Positions 11,447-21,935 of a stretch of 64,000 nt of DNA are shown piece by piece. Where the stretch lies: the NCBI GenBank assembly GCA_026120185.1, contig JANUWF010001733.1, positions 248,001-312,000 of the forward strand, in the 5' to 3' direction. How positions within the stretch are numbered: the stretch's first letter is position 1; each line of letters starts with the position of its first letter. The notes beneath the pieces were generated by a model. The model did not search any database. It had not been told where the DNA came from and worked only from the letters and a program-made list of their open reading frames with translations. Source of the DNA: Voacanga thouarsii (lineage: Eukaryota; Streptophyta; Magnoliopsida; Gentianales; Apocynaceae). A program made the position numbers and the translations under genes.

Positions 11447-12174
11447 ATTACAATTAATAGATTAATTCTAAATTATTAAGGATTCTTAATCACAAAGACG
11501 TTTGAATTAATTCATATTCACTAGTAATAGATTGGGAAACCTAATAGGTCACACACACAATAAAAGACTATGTACTCAAGATGTTATATGATAACATTGT
11601 GGGGTTAATTGTGAGAAGTAGAAGTTATTCAGGCTAAATTATAATTATGAGAACTTGAAGGTTCCAAATACAATTTAATGAATTCTAATTTGATTAGAAT
11701 TCATAGAGGTTGTATCTACATGAATTTTTGGGATTTTTCCTAAGAATATGCCGTGGTTTTTTATTTTATTTTTTTTAGAGACACAGAGGAAAATTGTTCT
11801 CTCTGGTAGAAAAAACCTTACGACTCTCTCTTTCTTCTTCTCACTGAAAGTACCCTAGTCGTCACTATTTTTCTCTCCTATCAAAGAGATTGTGATCGGA
11901 TTTCATTGAGAAAACATCCTCATATGGATATTATTAGAGGGAGTCTCACACTTTGTTGATTCAGGGTCTCTCATCCAGTGGCAGCGATGAGAGACTCTGG
12001 TTTTATGCTGGATCACGCCTTAGTAGTCGGAAGAAATTTTTTATTTGCAAAGACATCACTGAAAGGTATTTTATAGTTTGTAATCTGAATCAACACATGC
12101 ATGCGGTCCTCTTGTCATAGAATCCTTGTATTCCACTATGTAATGCATAGATGATGCATGTATGGATTCTAACA
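11447..12174 (+). repeat. copia LTR remnant, plus strand
   Basis: About 11,480-11,700 is the inverse of 5,000-5,200 and of 55,490-55,700, sharing the blocks around GACGTTTGAATTAATTCAT and AACCTAATAGGTCA. The right end reads ATTCTAACATTGGGTAGCAG, which looks like an LTR end followed by a degraded methionine-type primer site. No coding sequence is seen. Confidence 0.55.
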
Positions 12175-12239
12175 TTGGGTAGCAGGTGCAGTTCTTTTTC
12201 CTTCAACCTTGATTTCTTACAACTTTTCTTTTTCTTCAT

Positions 12240-13340
12240 CTGACACATCTCTAAGTAAAACCCATTCCTTGTTTACTTGGATAAATCCCATTTTTTTCAA
12301 ATGATTCCATGCTATACACATTTATCTTAAGCTGACTGGGAGTACAAATACTCAAATTCATATTGAAATGTGTGAAGACTTTAGTCAAGAGATTGACGTA
12401 CGATAGAGCCTTGTGAGATGTATTTCTCGACTGCAATATCAACTTTCCTGCCAGAAAACCAAAATTGATTTATCTTTCCTTAGACAGGGCCAATATCGTA
12501 TCATTTGCATGATACTTACTAATGTTTTATGCCCAAAACTTGGAGCAACCATAGTCGACACCATATGGTGCAAAATCCTACCAAAACTATTCTACTGCTT
12601 TGAGTTTCTGTCACTTGATTTTTTAAAACTTTTTCCTCCAGTAAGCCTTGCCTTAAACCTTCCCAAGTCAAATAGGTCCGATTATTCAGGGAATTTGTTC
12701 ATTTCAAAAAATTGAATCCCTCAATCTCTACCTCCAAAAATTCAGTTCAACAGCTGATGGTCAAATTCTATATTTACTAATCCTACTCTAGAGGTATACC
12801 ATTGCACCATAGAACCTCCCCCAGTCTCCTCAAACCTCCCATTTTTCAAGTTCGCATAAAACTCCCAAACCAAAGGGGTGTACAGTTTCTCATCGATCGA
12901 CAGCAAAGCCCCCTATCTATAATTCTCAAACATATTTAAAATGTCAGAAAAGTTCAGAAACGCCTCATCATTAACCCAATACCCAGTGACCATAGTCCTA
13001 TTTCTAGATAATCAGTCATTAAATTCAGAATCACATTTCAAATCGAGAAATCGAGATACTTGAGTTTTTGAGCTTTCCTATACAGGAAGCTCTATTGATA
13101 AGTCAGTTCGCGAAGGTGTTTCTTTAACAACTATTATCTTTCCTTTCTGTTTGGTGGCCTGTTGTATGGCAGTAACAACTTTTGTCTTAGCTGCTGCTTT
13201 GCTTTTCTTGCCCTTATTCGTCATTTGCCCAATTCCTTTATCTGATTTTGATACTTTCGTCATGATAGAAGCGGGAAGAAGATAAGGATTTTTTTGTATC
13301 AGTGGAGAGGGTGAAGATACGAGTGAGAGAGAAAATGCAT
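12240..13340 (-). pseudogene. decayed plant transposon-protein gene (Transposase_32-like)
   Basis: Read on the minus strand, pieces in order are a Lys-rich amino end from 13,272 (MTKVSKSDKGIGQM), then LYTPLVWEFYANLKNG, MVQWYTSRVGLVNIEF, a piece starting RILHHMVSTMVAPSFGH and LTKVFTHFNMNLS. This order and spacing resemble the putative plant transposon protein domain often found in or beside plant retrotransposons (Pfam Transposase_32, recalled from family knowledge). At least three in-frame stops and several frameshifts show it is dead. Its function is not established even in intact family members. It may have been the gag-like gene of the element that left the LTR remnant to its left. Confidence 0.5.
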
Positions 13341-13755
13341 AGATCAATGGCGGTTTTCAAATTTCAAGGAGAGAGAAGAAGTATTTTTTTTGTGATTTCC
13401 AAGGTTCATAAGTAGATAAGTACAATCAAATACTCTTAATCAGAAATTTCAACAGAGATAGGATCCCCCTTTTTGAAAAGCGCATACATTTGAAAATTTA
13501 AAAAGTGACTTTTGGACTCATGTGCTTTTTCGTCCGATCAGTAAAAAAAAGGCTTTTCACGAATTTTGGGCTGCTACTATTTTCACAAATTTTTAGATTT
13601 GTCCAAAAAGTGGAATAAAAGATGTTCTGTTGAGGGGATTTTGGATTCATATTTCTTAGATATTGCGTACAAAATCTCTATCCGAATGGTGTATCTTCAG
13701 AAGTTCTATAAGAATGAACAAACAAATCCTTGGAAAAATTGTCAGTTACATAATT
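13341..13755 (-). other. 3' non-coding tail of the Sirevirus-like element
   Basis: No gene is seen. On the minus strand CAAAAAGGGGGATCC at 13,462-13,476 looks like a polypurine tract, the primer for plus-strand synthesis, which in this family precedes the 3' LTR. A recognisable 3' LTR does not follow, so the element is truncated here. Confidence 0.35.
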
Positions 13756-15330
13756 TTGGTAATTCCCAAACCTCTTCTCAGATGATTAAATCTATCTTCG
13801 ATCAAAGGTTTTGTAAAGATGTCTGCAAGTTATTCATCGGTTGAAATATATCCAACACACATCACCTTTAATTTCAATATGCTTAGTTCTAGAATGCTCA
13901 ATAGGATTTTTGGTTAAATTGATAGCACTAGTATTATCACATAAAATAGGCACTCAATTAAAATTTAAACCAAAGTTAAACAAGGTGTTTTTCATCCATA
14001 AAATTTGCGCACAACAACTACCCGCTGCTATGTATTCAGGTTCGGTTGTTGAAAGAGAGCACAAGCTTGCTTTTTGCTATACCACGAGATAAGGGAATAT
14101 CCAAAAAATTGACAGTGTCCACTAGTACTTTTTCTTTTAACTTTGCAACTGGCATAATCGATATCGGTATATCCTATAAAATTAAATAAATTAGTTTGAG
14201 GATACCACAAACTATAAAAATGTGTTCCAATTAAGTATGGATGCGCTTTACAGCACATAGATAAGATTCTTTTGGATATGATTGAAATCTAGCACAAAGA
14301 CATACTAAGAACATAATATCAGGCCGACTGATAGTAAGATAAAGGTGACTTCTGATCATACTTCTATATTTTGTTTCATTCACTTTCTTACCTTTTTCAT
14401 CTTTATCAAGCTTTAACGATGTGCTCATAGGTGTACTTATTTCTTTTGTTTCACTCATACCAAACCTTTTGAGCAGTTCCTTGACATACTTGACTTGATT
14501 TAAGAAGATTTCATCTTTGGTTTACTTGATTTGAAGACCAAGGAAGAAGTTAAGTTCTCCTATCATGCTCATTTCAAACTTTTACTACATTGTCTTGGCA
14601 AATTTATTGCACAAGGAATCATTAGTAGCTCAAAAAATAATACCATTAACATATATTTGCACAATTAAGATATTATCAGAATTTTCAGATTTGATAAATA
14701 ATGTGGTATCAACTAAGCCTCTTGAAAAACCTTTTGAAAGAAGAAAACCACTTAGCCTTTCATATCATACTCTTGGAGCATTTTTTAAACTGTAAAAGAC
14801 TTTGGAGAGTTTAAGACATGGTTTGAAAAATGTTCATGAGTAAAACCAAGAGGTTGTTCAACATATACTTCTTCTTCAATGAAACCATTTAAGAAAACAC
14901 TTTTGACATCCATTTGGTAGAGCATAAAACCTTTGAAAGATGCAATTGCAAATAGCATTTTTATTGATTCTAACCGAGCAATGGGAGCAAAGGTTTCATC
15001 ATAATAATGCCCTCTTCTTAATTGAATCCTTAGGCAACTAATCTGGCTTTATTTTTTATAACACTACCATGCTCATCAAGTTTATTTCTGAATACTCACT
15101 TGGTGTTAATTACGGGATGGTCAAGTGGTCTAGGGACAAGCTTGATTCTTTTTAAATTGGTTCAGCTCTTTTTGCATGGCCATAATCCAAAATTCATCAT
15201 GTATGGTTGTATCAATACAATTAGGTTCAATACTAGAGAGTAGAGCAAAATTATCAAAAAAATACCGTCTAGGTTTGACTCTGCAGCTAGGATATCCAAT
15301 GATCTGTTCTTTTGGATGGACAGTTTTGTA
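13756..15330 (-). pseudogene. Sirevirus-like reverse transcriptase and RNase H, catalytically dead
   Basis: RNase H motifs are readable at 14,028-14,258 (GYTDIDYASCKVKRKSTSG), and the carboxyl end near 13,756-13,850 reads QLADIFTKPLIEDRFNHLRR after a stop. The preceding segment 14,231-14,458 ends the polymerase (TKYRSMIRSHLYLTISRPDI). At about 14,660 the catalytic YVDD motif of reverse transcriptase is replaced by YVNGIIF followed by a stop, so both metal-binding aspartates are gone. The region 14,459-15,330 is broken by several stops. It cannot support reverse transcription. Confidence 0.75.
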
Positions 15331-15333
15331 CTT

Positions 15334-16339
15334 CTAATCTCTTGGCAGATCTTGATTCGCGGGCTCTTCAGTCCTTTGACTGATTTCTTCAGCCTTTTGT
15401 TCTTCTAATTCCTCTTCTTTAGCATGAATATTAAGTGGAGGAGCCATATGTTGCTCATTACCCTTTTCTTTTGAGATACCTATATCATTATCATCATTTC
15501 TAGAAGAATATATATTGGATTCATCAAACACAATATGTACGGATTCTTCCACACATAGAGTTCTTTTATTGTACACTCTATATGCCTTTTTGTTGGTAGA
15601 ATATCCAAGAAACCTCATCAGATTTGCTATCAAATTTTTCACAGTTGTCACGAGTGTTGAGGACAAAACATTTGTTTCCAAAAACTTTAAAATATGAAAT
15701 GGATGGAACTTTGTCAAATATGAGTTCAAAATAAGTTTTTCTTAAAAAAGGTCTTAGCATAACACAGTTGATGATGTAGCAAGCTGTATTCACAACTTCT
15801 GCCCAAAAATATTTTGGAAGGGAGTTTTCACACAGCATTGATCTTGCCATTTCTTGCAAGGTTCTATTTTTCCTCTCAACCACACTATTTTGTTGAGGAG
15901 TTTTTGCAGCCAAAAAATTGTGTGAAACACTACTTTCATCATAGAATTTTGTAAAGTTATGGTTGCAAAATTCTCTACCATTATCACTTCTAATTGAGAT
16001 CAACTTGCAACCAAGAAAATTTTGAACACGTTTGAGTAGTTTTGAAAATTCAAAGAAGACTTCATCTTTTTTAGCAAGGAATAGAGTCCAAGTGAATCTT
16101 GAAAAGTCATCCACAATTGCATAGGAATACCTCTTACCACCAAGACTAGTGGTCTTCATTGGTCCAAACAAATCTATGTATATGGGTTCAAGAGGTTTTG
16201 ATGTAGAAATCATTTTCTTAGATTTAAAAGAGGTTTTGGTTTGTCTTCTAAATTGGCAAGCACCACAAACTCGGTGTTTATCAAATCTTATTTTGGGCAA
16301 TCCCCTAATAAGGTCTTTTGAGGATAGTTTGTTTAGCAA
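15334..16339 (-). pseudogene. copia integrase, nearly intact core with a frameshift
   Basis: The frame 15,578-16,339 holds the end of the zinc-binding part (CGACQFRRQTKTSF) and the D,D,E core: DLFGPMKTTSLGGKRY, IVDDFSRFTWTLFLAKK, SIRSDNGREFCNHNF and ERKNRTLQEMARSML. The overlapping frame 15,334-15,729 carries the downstream segment with RVYNKRTLCVEESVHIVFDE. A frameshift of this kind at about 15,600-15,730 separates them. Integrase joins cDNA ends to host DNA. The three acidic residues appear to be present, so the core is better kept than the polymerase. Confidence 0.8.
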
Positions 16340-16770
16340 ATCGATGGATACATGACCTAACCTTTTATGCCAAAGTTAGGTATCATCATCATTCACGGAG
16401 AAGCATCTAATATCATGTGCCACAAGATCATCAAGATAAAGTACATAAACATTTCCAACACAGTTAGCAACAAGAATAGTTTTATTGCTGGAACTATATA
16501 ATAATGCAAGAATCTTTTTCAAAAATAACTTTACATCCATTATCACATAGTTGGCTGATGCTAAGTAGATTGTACTTCAATTCATCAATTAATAGCACTT
16601 GTTTAATGAAAGTTGAAGATCTCTTACCAATATTATCTATGCCAAGAATTTTTCCTTTCTTTTTTGTCTCCAAATGTGACAAATCCATCACTTGTAACTT
16701 GAATATTTTCTAGCAGTGCAGCATTTCCAGTCATGTACCTTGAACATCCACTATTCAAAAATCATTTTGT
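16340..16770 (-). pseudogene. copia protease and GAG-pre-integrase remnant
   Basis: The minus strand reads FLNSGCSRYMTGNAALLE at about 16,690-16,750, where copia proteases normally have a DSGCS-type catalytic motif, so the catalytic aspartate is replaced by asparagine. Downstream at 16,494-16,691 the frame continues with GKILGIDNIGKRSSTF and ELKYNLLSISQLCDNG, a typical copia protease-to-GAG-pre-integrase stretch. The part 16,340-16,490 is fragmented. Confidence 0.7.
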
Positions 16771-18580
16771 GGAGCTCATCTTATCCGATAAATGTTCCTA
16801 TACAGAAGAAGATGGAGGAGTGATTTTTGGTACCCATACCTGCTTAGATCCATGGGGGTTAGTGATAGTTCCTTTTACCTTCCAAACTTTTTTTATACCG
16901 GATTACTCATTCTTCCTAACATGACACTTAGATGCTTTGTGTCCAGATTTTCTATAATATGTGCAACAACTATGTGTCATATATGATGAAGCAGCTTTTA
17001 CAAAGTGAGATTTGTAGTTTTCAACTTTAATCTCATGCCTATAACCTATATCATTTCGATTTCCAACTGTGTGTTGTGCACCAAGCAATTTTTTCAAATT
17101 GTTTTTGCCATTTGTAAACTTTTCAATGCATGTAGTAAGATCATTGACTCTATTTTTCATATCCTCAAAATTGCCAAGCATAGTTTCAAGAGAACGAATT
17201 TTGTTATATAAGCATTTACTTTCTAGAGACATATGATGCAAGGAGGTAATGATAACATCCTTTTCAACATTCCAACACATATATGACTCAAGTGAGACTT
17301 CATTCTCATTTAACAACTTTGTATTCTCATCTAACTAAGAATCAACTTTCATCTTCATTTCTTTGTTTCTTCTAGATAGTTTCTTTAGTTCATGAAACAT
17401 GTCAAAAGGTAATTCATTAGGATCATCATGATTTTCACAATCAGAACCATGAAAATTGGTTATTAAACCTGGAGATATAGGATTTACCTTATCCTCCATA
17501 GTCATAAACCAGATGTTCGCCTTTTCATTTTCTAAATCTCCACTCTCTTCAGTCTCAGATTCAACTTGATCCCAAGTTCCAATCAATCCTTTTCCTTTCT
17601 TCAACTTTATGTCCTTCTTTTTCTTTCTAAATTGCTTGGCCTCCTTTTCTTTTGCCACCAGATAGTCGGCAATGAAATACTCCGTGCTTTTGCATTTAAA
17701 ACATTGAGGCTTGAAGAAGGGAGTTTGTCCTTTCTTTTTCACAAGCTTCTTACCGTTTTTGAAATGGCCCTTTCTGAACATTTTTCCAAACTTTCTGGCA
17801 ACCATAGCCAATTCTTTTGTGTTTTAAATCAGCGCCTTCATGATAATCAATTTGATCACTGTTAGGCCCTTCATCAATTACTTTCAGGGCAGTTCCTCAT
17901 TTGCTTTTGTCATCATCATCATCATACTCTTGAAACCTTTTAAGTTTCATTTTATGGGTCAAGAAAGAGACAATTAGCTCTTCAGTAGGTAAGCTATTCA
18001 GATTTTTAGATTCCTCTATAACCAAATTTTTTGGCTGCTAACCTTTTAGCAGTACATCAAGCAGTTTTCTGTTTTGCTCACTGAGGGAATAAGTTTTCCT
18101 ATAAGTCTTTAATCCATTCATGATATTGGTGAATTGAGTGAACATATCAATAATGTTCTCACTTGGCTTCATAGTGAATAAATCATAGTCTTAGACTAAA
18201 AGTCCTAACTTCGATTTTTTTACTTGATTAGTCCCTTCATGGGTGACTTCAAGTAGTCTCCACATTTCGTAAACTGAATGACAGCCACTAACCCAGTTGT
18301 ATTCATTAGCACAACATAATATATCCATTGCTTGGAAATTCATGGTCATTTTTGAAATATCCTCGTTATCATATTCATCACTTTATTAAGCAATTTTCTG
18401 CCTCCAACAAATTTTAACGGGATAAATGGTCCATTCTCAATCAAATTCCATAGCTTAAAGTTGATTGAGCAAACATAAATCTTCATTATGTTTGTTTAGA
18501 ATGTATAATTGCTTCCATTGAATGAAAGAGATCTATTTGTAGAAGACCCTTCAATGTAAGGTAGAGCAGATGTGTTTGCC
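16771..18580 (-). pseudogene. Sirevirus-like gag with two degenerate zinc knuckles
   Basis: The start at 18,580 reads MANTSALPYIEGSSTNRSLS, leading into FNGSNYTF, a common copia Gag opening. Further down, 17,335-17,811 has a lysine-rich region with CFKCKSTEYFIADY, a damaged first CCHC knuckle, and 16,903-17,316 has a coiled region followed by CTYYRKSGHKASKC, a damaged second knuckle. Two knuckles and a long carboxyl part are characteristic of Sirevirus Gag. The middle (17,830-18,480) is interrupted by stops and frameshifts, although pieces of the UBN2-like domain remain readable. Confidence 0.7.
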
Positions 18581-18602
18581 ATATGGATATTTGCTACAAG
18601 GT

Positions 18603-19948
18603 TGTTAAGCCAAAGATAATGTAGACCAATGCTCTTATACGAATTAAAAAACCTTGGGTGGGAGGGGGGGGGAGGGTGAATAAGGTTTTTGGCAAACAAA
18701 TGCAAATTAAAAATTTTGGTCCTTTAAAAAAAATCGAACTGAATAGCAAAAATGCTTCGCAACTTCAAGAGTGCTCATAGGGGTCTTTTTAAATCATCAC
18801 AGAATAATAAGAGTATGTTGTAAAATAAAGATGGGTAGTTGAGATGTTAATGATAAGTTTAATTCTTAATGCAAAGGTCATAAATGAATCATGATTTTAG
18901 AGGAAAACATACACCATTTAAGATATGAAGATAGAGAAAAATGCAGTAAAGAATTTCGACAAAATAAGAAAAGGCTCAAGGATTTATAGTGGTTTGATTC
19001 TCAAATGATCTACACCTACTACCTTAAGTTCTCACTTAAGGATTTCAACACAACTCACTAAAAACCTTTTTCCAAATCAATGGTGGTAGGTGACACCAAT
19101 CTTACACAACCACACTTAGTTTTACTGCTAATCTCTTTAATCAAAACAATCAAAGCTCACCTGAACTGGGTTTTACCTTCTCAACCTTTATACAAGTTAT
19201 ATTGAAAGAAAGATTACAAAAATAGCTCACAGATTTGAGCAAAATGCAAACAAATGAGCACCAACACCTTTTACCTTTGGAACATTTCTATTTCACTTTG
19301 AAGCACAAATGAGAAAGGAGATTTTTGTATTCTAAAGTGTAAAAGTGTTTCTAAGAAATATAGCAAAAAAATCTACGTCAAAATCGAGTTCTAAAGGCTT
19401 TTATAGGAGCTAAACCTACAGTTCCAACAGCTAGTAATGGCTAGTTACTTTCTATCAGGATTTCCAGGGTTTTGGATTCACAAAATGGAAGGATATCCAT
19501 CCAAAAGGCGAGTCCAAAATGGTTTTTTTTTTTTTTTAAGCAGAAGCATTTTGAAAATATTACGAGTATTAGATGGAGTTTTGGATTCAGAGGTCCATCT
19601 AAACTACTCAATCCAAACATCTGAAGATTTACACTTTGAAATTTTTTAATTTGTGTGCTTCGAGGTAAAAGAAAATTGAACATAAAGTAAAGAGACATAT
19701 ACCTTAACAATGGTTCCTAGTCTATAGTTTTTTCACAAAGGCTTCACGGTATGCAAGCTCTTAAGATGATATTATGCTTGATCAATCATTCTTTTGGGTT
19801 CCATTTGCTTAAAAATTACTTAGCAGTCTTATTTGCATGCCTTCGAAGAACTGCAGTCAAACATGACCTATCTGTAGATCACACAAGTTAGTCCTCATCA
19901 ATGTTTGTCATAAGTTAAAAACACAGGAGAATGCCCTTAGGGCTAACA
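18603..19948 (-). repeat. Sirevirus-like 5' LTR, 1,346 bp
   Basis: On the minus strand it starts TGTTAGCCCTAAGGGCATTC at 19,948 and ends GGCTTAACA at 18,603. It aligns by eye with the second copy at 21,751-25,961, sharing the starts, the TCCAAAA-rich stretch around 19,480-19,630 and the C-rich block at 18,660-18,680. A GGGGGGGGG tract (plus strand, about 18,662-18,675) lies in that block. Confidence 0.75.
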
Positions 19949-20119
19949 AATTAGTTATTCTTTGTCCTTGTGTATAAATGTATTTTACTTGATTTGTACA
20001 CTACTTAAATTGTGAATAAATGTTGGGAGCTTGATATTTATATTAGTTAATTCTTTGTTTTTGGGAATAATTGTTGCTTGCTTGAGGACAAGCAAAAGTT
20101 TAAGTATGAGGATAAGTAA
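19949..20119 (+). other. 3' end of gypsy internal region with polypurine tract
   Basis: The phrase GCTTGAGGACAAGCAAAAG followed by TTTAAGTATGAGGATAAGTAA precedes the LTR. This is the conserved tail of plant gypsy elements of the same family as 27,205-32,418, where the matching tail reads CAAGTGTGGGGATATG. It fixes the orientation as plus strand. Confidence 0.65.
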
Positions 20120-20229
20120 TGAGTGCTCATCATATACATTTTTTCTATAGTATTTGTGCTCTAATTGTGAGGGTAAGTAATGAGTTCTCATCATATACAC
20201 TTTTTCTATAGTATTTTTGCTCTAATTGT
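20108..20229 (+). repeat. 61-bp tandem duplication across the polypurine tract/LTR junction
   Basis: The unit containing GATAAGTAATGAGTGCTCAT at 20,111 recurs 61 bases later as GGTAAGTAATGAGTTCTCAT, with the same following ATACA...TTTTTCTATAGTATTT and GCTCTAATTGTG. The LTR start (TGAG) therefore occurs at 20,120 and again at 20,181. Confidence 0.85.
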
Positions 20230-21750
20230 GATAAATTCTTACTTAAATCACTACTTACCATACTATTTTCATATTATTTTTTATTAGGAATTGAAAAATA
20301 CCATATAAAGATGACTAAAGAAGAAAAGGAAGAAAAATAAGCAAAAATGGAAGAGAATGACCAGTAAGATGTCGGCCCAAGGGAAGTAGCACATTTCCCC
20401 CGGCCACCTAAAGCTTAAATGGCAGCCAAGAAGAAGGAACAATGTGGCTGGCCGCCCAAAGCACAACAAATTTGCCATTGTCTAGGAACATGGCAACCTA
20501 AGAAATACCAAATTCCCTAGGCCACCCAAAGCAAAGTATGAAGAATGCCAGGAGAAGAACATGGTGGCCTAAGGAACTTCTAATTCCTTAAGCCACCTAG
20601 GAACACAAGAGCAAGCATTTCATCCAATATAGGGCCAGCCTAGGAAAGTTATGGGGCCGCCTAGAAAGAAAAAACTCACGCCTTTTCTTTTAACTAAGGC
20701 TGCCCAGGGAAGATCAACTTCCCTAGGCTGCCCCTACTTCCAGAAACATGGCGGCCCAGGGAAGTTAGGGAAGTAATTTCCCTGGGCCACCCACTCACGT
20801 AGAATCACACTGCTCATGAGTTTTTCTAAGTTCTCTCTATTATACACTATAAATATCTCATTATAAATCCTAAATAATGATCCTTGTTTGGTTAGTAACC
20901 AATAAATCCCTTAGAGAGCTAAAAAAAACACACCAAGATATGGTTAATCTTGGAGAAGCATGGAGAAGAAGAATGAGTTGTTCAAGCAAATCTAAGAAAG
21001 AAGAAGATCAAGAACTTGTCTATAAGTGATGTTCTCTCATTTTCTTTGTATTATTCTTTAATAATATTAAGATTTATATGATTTTAGTTGTATTTGAGGG
21101 ATGCACCCTAATCTATGTTCTTGTGTTGAGTTATTATTATGATTTATTAAATTCCAATCTCTTGTATTTGATTACTTGGCCATTATTATGTTTGATTGAT
21201 TGTTTGGGACTGATTGATTTATTCAATTAATTTTTTCACTCTTAATGAATTTGATAAGGTAAGTAGTTGAACACCAAATTCATTAGTTCAATGTTTGTTT
21301 TCCTTCGATTAACTCGATAGAGAGGTTGAAGAATTAGAACTTGGTAGTCAATGAGTTTGCAATACTGCCTAGAGATAGCGATTTAGGGATTCCAAGTACC
21401 TTCAGCTAATGAGTAAGTGTAATACTTCCTTGGGTTAGATTGATTAGGTAGAGATACTAATTAATTGGGCCTTAGGAAAGGAATCTCATAACTCAAGAGA
21501 AAGTGAGGCTTATTATTGAAAATTCATACTAGTGCTCGAATTAGGATTTGATATAAATTATTTACTTGACATGTTTTTGGGGGATTTCTTCTTTGACATA
21601 GTATTTTCTGTATTCTTACTCCTTGATGATCCTTGTGACTTTTCTTAACTGCATCTGATGTACTCACTATTGTAGTAGTTTAACATAGTTAGTTTTATTT
21701 TATTTGTCTTTTTATTTTAATTGGCTAGATAATAAGATTAGAGTAATGAA
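20120..21750 (+). repeat. Ty3/gypsy 3' LTR, plus strand
   Basis: The LTR begins TGAGTGCTCATCATATAC. Its middle (about 20,940-21,560) matches the solo LTR at 7,380-8,000 in general plan, with CTTGTCTATAAGTG and the TTGATTGATTG-rich stretch. The segment 20,350-20,810 has repeated GC-rich blocks such as GGCCGCCCAAAGC, GGCCACCTAAAGC and GGCGGCCCAGGGAAG. The first 122 bases include a 61-bp tandem duplication that repeats the LTR start. The right end is uncertain because a Sirevirus LTR begins near 21,751. Confidence 0.65.
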
Positions 21751-21935
21751 AAATCTTAGAGGGGGATGAATAAGGTTTTTGGTAAATTTGAAATGCTCTT
21801 TAAAAAATCTATTTTGAGAAACTCATTTGTATTTCTGATCGAAGAGATTGTAACTGATACAACGAGAAGCTTTCGAAATGACTTAAAGATTAACTACAAT
21901 CTAAATAAGATAAGACACATGATGCAATTAATACA

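Larger units (their letters stand above)
13462..19948 (-). mobile_element. Sirevirus-like Ty1/copia element, 3' truncated
   Basis: On the minus strand the order is 5' LTR (18,603-19,948), degraded primer site, gag, two zinc knuckles, protease, GAG-pre-integrase, integrase, reverse transcriptase and RNase H. The 5' LTR end carries the CTTATTCACCCTCCCCCC block common at the ends of plant Sirevirus LTRs. All coding parts hold stops or frameshifts. It appears to have inserted into the internal 3' region of the gypsy element whose tail follows at 19,949. Confidence 0.7.

Noticed and set aside
19437..19710. Frames of 70 and 89 residues as small genes
   Set aside because: They lie within the Sirevirus-like LTR and are matched, with disruptions, by the second LTR copy.
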